From assembly GCA_029851835.1 (NCBI GenBank), contig JARKVD010000021.1, forward strand, positions 52,218-116,217: a DNA stretch of 64,000 nucleotides, written 5' to 3'. The notes beneath the pieces are model-generated. The model was not told where the DNA came from and ran no database searches. It was given only the letters and a program-made list of their open reading frames with translations. The stretch is from Clostridium sp. Lineage in GTDB: Bacteria; Bacillota; Clostridia; Clostridiales; Clostridiaceae. Positions 1 through 7,324 of the stretch are shown one piece after another (the stretch's first letter is position 1; each line of letters begins with the position of its first letter). The translations under genes and the position numbers were made by a program.

Positions 1-1
1 G

Positions 2-3000
2 GCTACAGCCGAAGGTATAAAAATTCAAGATATGAGTGCGTCTCAACTTGAAGGATTCCAAAAAGCAATATTAAGTCAGCAGAAATCAGTTCAAAAGACT
101 ATTAAATCAAAGGGTGTAAGTCTTAATGTCCTTAATAGTTTTACAAATGTAGTTAATGGATTTAGTGCTGAGACTACATTGGCAGAGGCTAAGAAGATTG
201 AAGGTATGTCAGGGGTTAAGTCAGTTACTATTGCTAACGAATATGAAAGACCTGAACCAGAAATGAACTACAGTGGAGATATTACTGATACAGTGCCTAC
301 TTGGAACCTTGGTTATAAGGGAGAAGGTACAGTAATTTCAATTATTGATACAGGTGTAGATTCATCTCATAGAGATATGACACTTACAAAGCCTAAAAAG
401 GCTGAACTTCAAATTGACGAAGTAGAAGAGATAGTAGCAGAAAAGAATTTACCAGGTACTTATAGAACTTCAAAGGTTCCATATGGATACAACTATATGG
501 ATAATAACCAGGAGATTCTAGATTTAGGACCAGATGCAAGCGAGCATGGAATGCATGTTGCAGGTATTGCAGCTGCCAATGGAAATGTTGAAAAAGGCGG
601 TATAAAGGGAACAGCACCAGAGGCTCAAGTCCTTGCCATGAAAGTATTTGGAAACAATCCTTCAATGCCATCAACTTTTGGAGATGTAATAATTAAAGCT
701 ATAGACGATTCAGTTATTCTTGGAGCAGATGTTATTAACATGAGTTTAGGTTCAACGGCTGCTTTTGTTAATGATGAAGATCCAGAACAAATGGCTGTAA
801 ATAGAGCTGTTGATAATGGCGTTGTAGTAGCTGTATCTGCAGGAAACTCTAATGTTTTTGGTAGTGGACATGATAATCCATATGCTGAAAATCCAGATTA
901 CGGTGTAGTTGGAGCACCAGGGCTTGCTACTGATTCACTTCAAGTGGCATCTATAGAAAATAGTAAAATGACTGGATACGGTGTTGAATTTACCATTGAT
1001 GGAGTAAATAAGGTGTATCCATATACTAGTTCAGGAACAGATGTATTATCAGTTTTAAAAGGTAAGGAACTTAAAGTTGTAGATTGTGGATTAGGTGGTC
1101 TTCCAGAGCACTTCCCAGCAGAGGTGGCAGGAAATGTTGCATTAATTGAGCGTGGTACCTATGATTTTACATCTAAAATTATCAATGCAGAGAAGGCAGG
1201 AGCAGTTGCAGTCATAGTATATAATAATGCTGGTGGTGGAGATGAACTTATCAATATGATGTACCCAGAGGGCGGAAAGATTCCAGCTATGTTTGTTGGA
1301 AATACTGCAGGAGTTGAAATTAGAGAAAATTCAACTGAGAGTGGGTTCACAGTAGCGTTCAAGGGCACACAAGCAATAGCTAATAATCCAGCAGCAGGAA
1401 GCATGTCATCATTTACATCTTGGGGAACAACTCCAAACTTAGAAATCAAGCCTGAAATTACAGGCGTTGGTGGAAATGTATGGTCAACTGCTCAAAATAA
1501 TGGATATCAAAATATGAGTGGTACTTCTATGGCATCTCCAAACGTAGCTGGTGGTGCAGCATTAATCGTTGAGAGAGTTGAAAAAGACTTCCCAGAATTA
1601 ACAGGCGAAGCTAAGGCAAAGCTGATTAAGAAAATCATGATGAGTACAGCAACACCACATGTGGATAATGGTAATTATCAATCTTTAGCAGCTCCAAGTG
1701 GTGCTAACTATACATCACCAAGAAGACAGGGTGCTGGAGTTATGAATTTATATAATGCAGCTACTACGCCAGCGATAGTTACAGATAACACAAGTGACGA
1801 ATGTAAAGTTAACTTAAAAGAGATTACAGGTGATTCAGCAACATTTACAATCACTGTCACAAACTTTAGCAATAAAGAATTAACTTATGTACCTAAGGGA
1901 ACTGTTCAAACAGATTTAACTGATGGTGAATATAGCTATCTTCAAGCACAAAATATAGTTGATGCAGAAACTAAATCATTCCCAATGAGCTTTAGTTCAA
2001 ATGAGCTTGTAGTACCAGCTAATGGAACTGCAGATTTAACTATAACTGTTGATTTAAGTAATGCTGTAACTGGATTTGGTGGAGCTGCTTTAGAAGAAGT
2101 ATTTGCAAATGGAGCATATGTTGAAGGATTTGTAACTTTAACAGATAAGGCTGATAATAGTGGACAGTTAAGCATTCCATATATGGGATTCAAGGGACAA
2201 TGGGATAAGGCTCCAGCTATAGATGCTTCTATTTACGATGAAGATAGAGCTACCTTCTACGGCTTTACTTCTATAGCTACTCATACTGGAGGCGGAAACT
2301 ACGATTTCTTAGGTGTTAACCAACCAGGTAAGGTTGCAGATGCAACTAAAATTGGATTCTCACCAAATAAAGATAACTCAATCGATACAATAACCCCTGT
2401 ACTTTCTTATTTAAGAAATGTAAAAGAGTTACAGATTGAAATCCTTGATGAAAATGGTGGAGTAATTAGAAACCTAGCAGAGGAGTTTAATTTAAGAAAG
2501 CATTACTATGATGGAAATCCTAAAAATCCTAAATATCATATTATAGAGGCGGCTACTTGGGATGGAGTTGCTAATAATAAGCTTGTTAAGGATGGGGATT
2601 ACACTTACAGGGTAAAAGCTTTAGTAGATTATGAAGGAGCAGAGTGGCAAACCTATGATTTCCCAGTTAAGGTTGATACTGTTGCACCAACAGTTGATGA
2701 GGATAGCATAGAGTATGATGATAAAGCCCAAACGCTAACTGTAGTTGCAGAGGATAATAATGAAGACTTTATCTATAAGTATGCCTTAGTTGCAGATGGT
2801 AAAGTTGTATTAGAAAATGAAACAGGCGCATTTAAGCTTGGGGATATTAAACCAAATCAATGTACTTTAGAGGTTTATGATTATGCTGGAAATAAGACTG
2901 TTGTTGATTTAACAGATGTGGTTCCAGGTAAATATCAAGAGCCAACAGGACCAGCAGAAGGAGATAAGACAATTCCAACAGTAATGGTTACTGGACCAGA

Positions 3001-4831
3001 ATTCTTTGGAATAATAAACACTAGTGAAGCTGTAGTTACAGGTACTATAAAAGATGTTTCAGCTATATCACAATTTAAAGTTAATGGTGTTAATACTCCT
3101 ATTAAATTCAATAAGAGTACAGGAGTATGGGAATTCTCTACTACAGTAACATTAGAGGATGGATATCACAGCATAGATGTTTATGCTAGGGATGCAGCAG
3201 GAAATGAAATAGATTTTGCTCATAAGTTATTTGTTGATACAACAGCTCCAGTTGTTGTGCTTGGAGACATTCCAACAGAAACAACAGATGATAAAGTATT
3301 AGTTAAAGCTTTAGTTAGTGATAATTTACCGAGCTTAAAAGTTAAGGTTAATGGAAATGTGGTTAAGACTATAGCTCCAGATTGGGAGTATATGGATAGT
3401 TTAGAGCCAGCAAGTTATGACTTAGCTTATGAAGTTAGCTTAGTAGATGGTGAAAACTTAATTATAATTGAAGCAGCAGATGACGCTGGACATCTTACAA
3501 CTGTACAATTAGTTGTAAATAAGGTTGATGAAGTTGTTGATACAGAGGCACCAGCAGCACCAATAGTTACAGTGGTTGATGATATGCTAACAATAGTAGC
3601 AGCTGATGAAAATACAACGACATTACAATATAGTCTTGATGGTATAACTTGGAATGAATATACAGAGGCTATTAAGGTTCCACAAAACACAACTATCTAT
3701 GTTAGAGCTTTAAATGCAGCAGGAAATCCAAGTCAAGTTTTAGAGTATAAGTCTTCTGAAATAGAAAAGCCAGATACAGTAGCTCCTAATAAACCAACAA
3801 TGTCATTGAAGGATGGGTTAGTAGTAATTGAGTCTGCTGATGAGGATACAGCTAAAATAGAATATAGTTTAGATAAAGAAAATTGGAAAGAATATACTGG
3901 ACCAGTAGAAGTTAAAGAAAATGCAACAATCTATGCTGTAGCTAAAGATTCAGCAGGAAATGTTAGTGAAATATCAGAGTTTAAGGTTCCTGAAACAGAA
4001 AAACCAGATACAGAGGCTCCCAAGGCACCAGTAGTATCATTTAAGGATGGTGCAGTAGTAATGGTAGCGGCTGATGAAGATACAGTTAAGATAGAATATA
4101 GCTTAGATAAGGAAAATTGGAAGGAATATGTTAACCCAATAAAGGTTGATGCAAAAGCTGAGTTCTATGTAAGAGCTATAGATGCAGCTGGAAATGTTAG
4201 TGAAATTTCAGAATATATTATGCCAGATGGAGAGAATCAAAATCCAGATCCAGAAAAACCAACACCAGAAAAACCAGCAATGCCAGAGATAGCTGAAAAA
4301 GATGGGGTTGTAACAATTACTGCTTCAGATGAGCTTACAGATAAGCTTGAATATAGCTTAGATGGTGGTAAAACATGGGTACCTTATACTGAAGCTGTAA
4401 AAGTAGCAGAAAAGGCGACAATTCAAGTTAGAGCTATAAATGTTATAGGTGATCAAATAGCTATCAGTGATGTGGATGAATACACAGTACCAGATAGAAC
4501 AGCTCCTAAGGCTCCTAGGATGTCTGCTAATAAGAATATGGTAACAATAACAGCTAAAGATGAGGATGTTGTTAAGATTGAGTATAGCTTCGATAAGGAA
4601 ACTTGGACAGAGTACAAGGATCCAGTAAAACTTGCTGCTAAGAAGACTATGTATGCTAGAGCAATCGATGAAGCAGGTAATGTAAGTGAAATTTCTAAAT
4701 TCACTATGCCTTCATCAGGAAACAGCTTACCACAAACAGGTGCAATGGTTGGTTCTGGATTAATGGCAGTAGGCGGAATTGTTGCTGCAGCATTTGGAGT
4801 TATAATGCTTAAAAAGAGAAACAGAAAATAA
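2..4831 (+). CDS. Cell-wall-anchored S8 subtilisin-like serine protease (lactocepin/C5a-peptidase type), 5'-partial
   Basis: The frame is open to the left window edge, so the true start and signal peptide lie outside. Counting from the ATG at 32, the catalytic triad is Asp106 (IIDTGVD), His172 (EHGMHVAG) and Ser499 (SGTSMASP). A PA-like insert lies at about 330-450, between His and Ser. Beta-sandwich (Fn3/Ig-like) regions follow to about 1165. Five degenerate repeats of about 75-85 residues (about 1170-1560) carry KIEYSLDKENWKEY-type and AGNVSEIS-type motifs. The C-terminus has a sortase signal LPQTG at 1566-1570, a hydrophobic helix and KKRNRK. Family knowledge: secreted proteases of this build cleave extracellular proteins or peptides. 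The substrate is unknown. A bidirectional terminator follows. Confidence 0.93.
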   Translation, partial: ATAEGIKIQDMSASQLEGFQKAILSQQKSVQKTIKSKGVSLNVLNSFTNVVNGFSAETTLAEAKKIEGMSGVKSVTIANEYERPEPEMNYSGDITDTVPTWNLGYKGEGTVISIIDTGVDSSHRDMTLTKPKKAELQIDEVEEIVAEKNLPGTYRTSKVPYGYNYMDNNQEILDLGPDASEHGMHVAGIAAANGNVEKGGIKGTAPEAQVLAMKVFGNNPSMPSTFGDVIIKAIDDSVILGADVINMSLGSTAAFVNDEDPEQMAVNRAVDNGVVVAVSAGNSNVFGSGHDNPYAENPDYGVVGAPGLATDSLQVASIENSKMTGYGVEFTIDGVNKVYPYTSSGTDVLSVLKGKELKVVDCGLGGLPEHFPAEVAGNVALIERGTYDFTSKIINAEKAGAVAVIVYNNAGGGDELINMMYPEGGKIPAMFVGNTAGVEIRENSTESGFTVAFKGTQAIANNPAAGSMSSFTSWGTTPNLEIKPEITGVGGNVWSTAQNNGYQNMSGTSMASPNVAGGAALIVERVEKDFPELTGEAKAKLIKKIMMSTATPHVDNGNYQSLAAPSGANYTSPRRQGAGVMNLYNAATTPAIVTDNTSDECKVNLKEITGDSATFTITVTNFSNKELTYVPKGTVQTDLTDGEYSYLQAQNIVDAETKSFPMSFSSNELVVPANGTADLTITVDLSNAVTGFGGAALEEVFANGAYVEGFVTLTDKADNSGQLSIPYMGFKGQWDKAPAIDASIYDEDRATFYGFTSIATHTGGGNYDFLGVNQPGKVADATKIGFSPNKDNSIDTITPVLSYLRNVKELQIEILDENGGVIRNLAEEFNLRKHYYDGNPKNPKYHIIEAATWDGVANNKLVKDGDYTYRVKALVDYEGAEWQTYDFPVKVDTVAPTVDEDSIEYDDKAQTLTVVAEDNNEDFIYKYALVADGKVVLENETGAFKLGDIKPNQCTLEVYDYAGNKTVVDLTDVVPGKYQEPTGPAEGDKTIPTVMVTGPEFFGIINTSEAVVTGTIKDVSAISQFKVNGVNTPIKFNKSTGVWEFSTTVTLEDGYHSIDVYARDAAGNEIDFAHKLFVDTTAPVVVLGDIPTETTDDKVLVKALVSDNLPSLKVKVNGNVVKTIAPDWEYMDSLEPASYDLAYEVSLVDGENLIIIEAADDAGHLTTVQLVVNKVDEVVDTEAPAAPIVTVVDDMLTIVAADENTTTLQYSLDGITWNEYTEAIKVPQNTTIYVRALNAAGNPSQVLEYKSSEIEKPDTVAPNKPTMSLKDGLVVIESADEDTAKIEYSLDKENWKEYTGPVEVKENATIYAVAKDSAGNVSEISEFKVPETEKPDTEAPKAPVVSFKDGAVVMVAADEDTVKIEYSLDKENWKEYVNPIKVDAKAEFYVRAIDAAGNVSEISEYIMPDGENQNPDPEKPTPEKPAMPEIAEKDGVVTITASDELTDKLEYSLDGGKTWVPYTEAVKVAEKATIQVRAINVIGDQIAISDVDEYTVPDRTAPKAPRMSANKNMVTITAKDEDVVKIEYSFDKETWTEYKDPVKLAAKKTMYARAIDEAGNVSEISKFTMPSSGNSLPQTGAMVGSGLMAVGGIVAAAFGVIMLKKRNRK
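3539..4710 (+). repeat. Five tandem coding repeats in the protease stalk
   Basis: Five units of about 230-250 bp encode repeats that start near D-T-x-A-P and share the cores LEYSLD/IEYSLDKENW and AGNVSEIS. Units 2 and 3 are the most alike at DNA level. Unit 4 is the most divergent and is preceded by a Pro/Glu-rich linker. They probably form a stalk holding the protease domain away from the wall. Confidence 0.8.
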
Positions 4832-4857
4832 TAACTTTAATTATTAATTTCTAAATA

Positions 4858-4897
4858 AAAAAGGATATTTCGGAGCTAGTCCGAAATATCCTTTTTC
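4858..4897. terminator. Bidirectional terminator between convergent genes
   Basis: The stem AAGGATATTTCGG pairs with CCGAAATATCCTT around the loop AGCTAGT, with A-runs on the left and T-runs on the right. It can therefore end transcripts from both the protease gene and the convergent MerR gene. Confidence 0.9.
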
Positions 4898-4930
4898 AAT
4901 CATTTTTAATTCTAAATTTTCAATTTTACA

Positions 4931-5716
4931 TTAATTTAAGTTATCACAATAAATTATCATGGCATCACTTAAAAACTGTGCAAGACCGTCACCATACTTA
5001 TCAATATTTTCAGTAAAGCGTTCATCAGCAGTATACATTAGAGCCAGACCTCTGAAGATTTCAGGAGTACAGTTGTAGAAGTTTTTTGTAATGTGATTTC
5101 TCCACTGTTCTACTAAAATTTGAACCTCTTTGTCAGATGGATCTCTGTCCATTAATTTAGCTAAGCCGCTGTATATTTCACCAGCTTCACCCATTATATT
5201 TTCCCAATCAGCTTTGCCATATTTGGCAGTTTTCTTTTGTGATTCTTTGTAGGCATCACTATTTCCATAACGTTCTTTAGTTTCCTGTGCATATTTAGCT
5301 TTATGATTCTCTATATCTTTCATATCAAATGGTTTAAACATTTCTTTTTTATTCATTTCTTTTCCTCCTTCAAGAGATAATAATGTTTTATCTAGGGAAG
5401 CTATTATATTGTCAAGTCTTTGTCTTTTTTCTATAAGCAGCTGACGGTGAACTCCAAGGCAGTGAGCTTTATCAAAGTCAGGACTATTTAATATATTTTT
5501 TATTTCGTCCAATGAAAAATCTAGTTCTCTAAAAAAGAGAATCTGCTGCAGCTTTTCTAATTCTTCATTACCGTAAAATCTATAGCCTGAATCACTTATA
5601 TAGCATGGTTTTAGTAAATTAATAGCATCATAATGATGGAGTGTGCGCACTGTTACTCCAGCCATGTTTGATACTTCTTTGATTTTATAAAGTTTAGCTT
5701 TAGATGTTCCTGCCAT
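4931..5716 (-). CDS. MerR-family regulator with TipAS-type ligand-binding domain
   Basis: The protein has 261 aa. The N-terminal MerR helix-turn-helix spans about residues 9-75 (YKIKEVSNMAGVTVRTLHHYD, then the wing GYRFYGNEEL). A coiled-coil dimerisation helix runs over about 76-115. The C-terminal half (about 130-255) matches the TipAS antibiotic-recognition domain, with its conserved W and YxxCTPEIFRGL-type segment. TipA-like proteins bind thiopeptides or other ligands and activate their own promoter and export genes. AAGGTGA precedes the ATG. Its promoter has the 19-bp spacer expected for a MerR-regulated promoter (separate entry). The ligand is unknown. Confidence 0.9.
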   Translation of the reverse strand: MAGTSKAKLYKIKEVSNMAGVTVRTLHHYDAINLLKPCYISDSGYRFYGNEELEKLQQILFFRELDFSLDEIKNILNSPDFDKAHCLGVHRQLLIEKRQRLDNIIASLDKTLLSLEGGKEMNKKEMFKPFDMKDIENHKAKYAQETKERYGNSDAYKESQKKTAKYGKADWENIMGEAGEIYSGLAKLMDRDPSDKEVQILVEQWRNHITKNFYNCTPEIFRGLALMYTADERFTENIDKYGDGLAQFLSDAMIIYCDNLN

Positions 5717-5792
5717 TAAATCACCTTCTTTTATTTATTTAGAATTGAAAAAAGTTATGAAAAAATTTTATTACTAGCTTTCCCTTAATTTA

Positions 5793-5823
5793 ATAATAAA
5801 CTATGACGTAATGTTAGAGTCAA
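5793..5823 (-). promoter_or_regulatory. MerR-type promoter with 19-bp spacer
   Basis: On the minus strand, TTGACT (5818-5823) and TATTAT (5793-5798) are separated by exactly 19 bases. The spacer contains an imperfect dyad, CTAACATTACGTCATAG. Over-long spacers that need DNA untwisting are the hallmark of MerR-activated promoters, so autoregulation by the adjacent gene is likely. Confidence 0.75.
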
Positions 5824-5943
5824 CTGTAAATAGTAATTTATATATATTAATTTAATGGGAAAAATAGGATAAAATTAAATATATATAACTTGAGGCTACA
5901 AGTGATACAGTAATATAAAAATTAAATTATAAGGAGGGTTTTC

Positions 5944-6118
5944 ATGAAAAGCTAATGATATGTATGTTTTTAACTTTATGGATTCTTTGTTTAGGTGATT
6001 GTGACAATAAAGGTACTGCTGATGTGAAAATTCGAATAGGAGAATCACCACACTTTACTGAAGAAGAGATAGCTGAAGTAATAAATCTAGTGAAGAAAGC
6101 ATTAAAGGGGGAAATTAA
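5944..6118 (+). pseudogene. Frameshifted, truncated remnant of a small secreted/lipoprotein gene
   Basis: A strong site (AAGGAGGG, 5931-5938) precedes ATG 5944, but that frame stops after three codons. Adding one A to the A-run would join it to the downstream frame and read MKKLMICMFLTLWILCLG, a signal-peptide-like start. The rest reads VKIRIGES and FTEEEIAEVINLVKKALKG, resembling the start of clostridial secreted proteins of unknown function. It then runs straight into the acetyltransferase gene. No full-length protein can be made. Its 3' end now supplies the ribosome binding site of the next gene. Confidence 0.55.
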
Positions 6119-6120
6119 AT

Positions 6121-6627
6121 ATGTCAAAGGTTATAAGCACAAAGATTCAAGGATTTAATTTGAGATTTGCCACAGAAGAAGATGTACCACTAATTTTAAA
6201 ATTCATAAAAGAGTTGGCAGGTTATGAAAAACTTCTTCATGAGGTTCAGGCCACAGAGAAAATTTTGATGAACTCTTTATTTGTACGTAAAGGGGCAGAA
6301 GTAGTTATTGGAGAATTTGAGGGAGAGCCAGTTGGATTTGCGCTATTCTTCCATAATTTCTCAACCTTCACAGGAAAGCCAGGATTATACTTAGAGGATT
6401 TATATGTTAGACCGGAAATGAGAGGAAAAGGACTTGGAAAGGCACTTTTATCATTTTTAGCTCATTTAGCAGTAGAAAGAGACTGTGGTAGGTTTGAATG
6501 GTGGTGCATAGATTGGAATGAACCATCAATAAAATTTTATAAGAGCTTAGGTGCAATACCAATGGATGAGTGGACTGTGTATAGAGTTTGTGATGAGGCT
6601 TTAACTAATTTGGCTAAGGAATTTTAG
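6121..6627 (+). CDS. GNAT acetyltransferase, SSAT/diamine (thialysine) type
   Basis: The protein has 168 aa and one GNAT fold. The acetyl-CoA loop is RGKGLG, within YLEDLYVRPEMRGKGLG. Further family-typical blocks are GKPGLYLEDLYV, FEWWCIDWNEPSIKFYKSLGA and the N-terminal FIKELAGYEKL. This pattern is that of spermidine/spermine or thialysine N-acetyltransferases, so a polyamine-like substrate is likely but not proven. AAGGGGGA lies just upstream of the ATG. Confidence 0.88.
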   Translation: MSKVISTKIQGFNLRFATEEDVPLILKFIKELAGYEKLLHEVQATEKILMNSLFVRKGAEVVIGEFEGEPVGFALFFHNFSTFTGKPGLYLEDLYVRPEMRGKGLGKALLSFLAHLAVERDCGRFEWWCIDWNEPSIKFYKSLGAIPMDEWTVYRVCDEALTNLAKEF

Positions 6628-6663
6628 AAAGTTAAAAAATTTCAAGAATTATCAAAAAAGTCG

Positions 6664-6693
6664 TTGACACCTTTTGGAAAAAATGTTTATAAT
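6664..6693 (+). promoter_or_regulatory. Strong sigma-A promoter for the 50-aa gene
   Basis: A perfect TTGACA (6664-6669) and a perfect TATAAT (6688-6693) are separated by 18 bases. This is among the best promoter matches in the window. It lies 65 bases upstream of the ATG at 6759. Confidence 0.8.
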
Positions 6694-6758
6694 AAATTAT
6701 AGTAAAAAACTTGAAGTGATAAATAAATTTAGAAATGAAAGAAAGGGAGGTAGGAATT

Positions 6759-6911
6759 ATGTTAAATAATACAAGATTAAATGGCATGACAATTTGTAAT
6801 AGACAACTTGAAGGCAATCTTTTTGTCAATGGCATAGGTGCGTCCATTTTTAATAGTAATCAATTTAATAAAAATTATAATAGTACCCTACCTCAAAATA
6901 TAGATTTTTAA
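6759..6911 (+). CDS. Small 50-aa protein of unknown function
   Basis: ATG 6759 follows GGGAGG with good spacing. The 50-codon frame begins MLNNTRLNGMTICNRQ and ends STLPQNIDF. It is Asn-rich (about one residue in five), has one Cys and has no membrane segment. A consensus promoter lies upstream and an intrinsic terminator follows directly, so the unit is a self-contained single-gene transcript. I do not recognise the family. A short regulatory RNA with a coincidental frame is the alternative. Confidence 0.6.
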   Translation: MLNNTRLNGMTICNRQLEGNLFVNGIGASIFNSNQFNKNYNSTLPQNIDF

Positions 6912-6937
6912 ATTCGTTTAATTAACTATTTTGTGAG

Positions 6938-6967
6938 CAAAGTCCTAGGGTAACTTAGGACTTTTTT
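6938..6967 (+). terminator. Terminator of the 50-aa gene
   Basis: AAGTCCTA pairs with TAGGACTT around a short loop and is followed by TTTTT, 27 bases after the stop codon. Confidence 0.85.
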
Positions 6968-6980
6968 ATATTTATTAAGG

Positions 6981-7052
6981 CTTAAGTGACACTCCGAATC
7001 TTTGATTTGGTTAGTGAAACTTACTCCTTCAACCAATGGTGAAGGAGTTTCC
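6981..7052 (-). repeat. Dispersed inverted-repeat element, copy R1
   Basis: Read on the minus strand it starts GGAAACTCCTTC, forms a hairpin with GAAGGAGTAAGTT, continues with a CCAAATC-AAA-GATT(C/T)GG-type palindrome and ends in GTGTCACTTAAG. It has the same architecture as the copies at 7197, 9081, 52031, 52681 and 55185. Confidence 0.8.
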
Positions 7053-7196
7053 TAAAGTGAGATTTTAAATCTTCAACTAAAAGGATAATGAGTTTACTTA
7101 TGCCTATATATATAACTCATGGCAGCAGTCATGGCTTACCGATGTTAACTAGCCGTAATCTATACCTTTGATGGTATGGATTACGGCTTTATTTTA
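7053..7196 (+). other. Intergenic stretch with a strong terminator; possible small RNA
   Basis: This spacer between repeat copies R1 and R2 has no convincing reading frame. It holds the direct repeat CATGGCAGCAGTCATGG and ends in a 16-bp hairpin with a T-run (7151-7196). A terminator without an upstream coding gene suggests a short non-coding RNA or a leader. I could not match it to a known riboswitch class. Confidence 0.3.
7151..7196 (+). terminator. Strong intrinsic terminator
   Basis: AGCCGTAATCTATACC pairs with GGTATGGATTACGGCT (one G-U pair) around TTTGAT and is followed by TTTATTTTAT. Confidence 0.85.
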
Positions 7197-7268
7197 TAAG
7201 TGAGCATCCAAATCTATGATTTGGTTAATGCGAACTTACTCCTTCGACCAAAAGGAGAAGGAGTTTCC
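7197..7268 (-). repeat. Dispersed inverted-repeat element, copy R2
   Basis: Read on the minus strand it starts GGAAACTCCTTC and contains GAAGGAGTAAGTTCG, then CCAAATC/GATTTGG arms, and ends in CACTT. It lies immediately upstream of the first ABC gene, in opposite orientation to it. Confidence 0.8.
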
Positions 7269-7324
7269 ATTGAGGTAGGGTAATGACTGCATTAACTTTG
7301 GCAGAATTTAGGGAGGGAAAAGAA

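Noticed and set aside
5955..6158. 67-codon frame as an intact small gene
   Set aside because: The ribosome binding site serves the ATG at 5944 in another frame, and the 3' end overlaps the acetyltransferase start. A frameshifted remnant explains it better.
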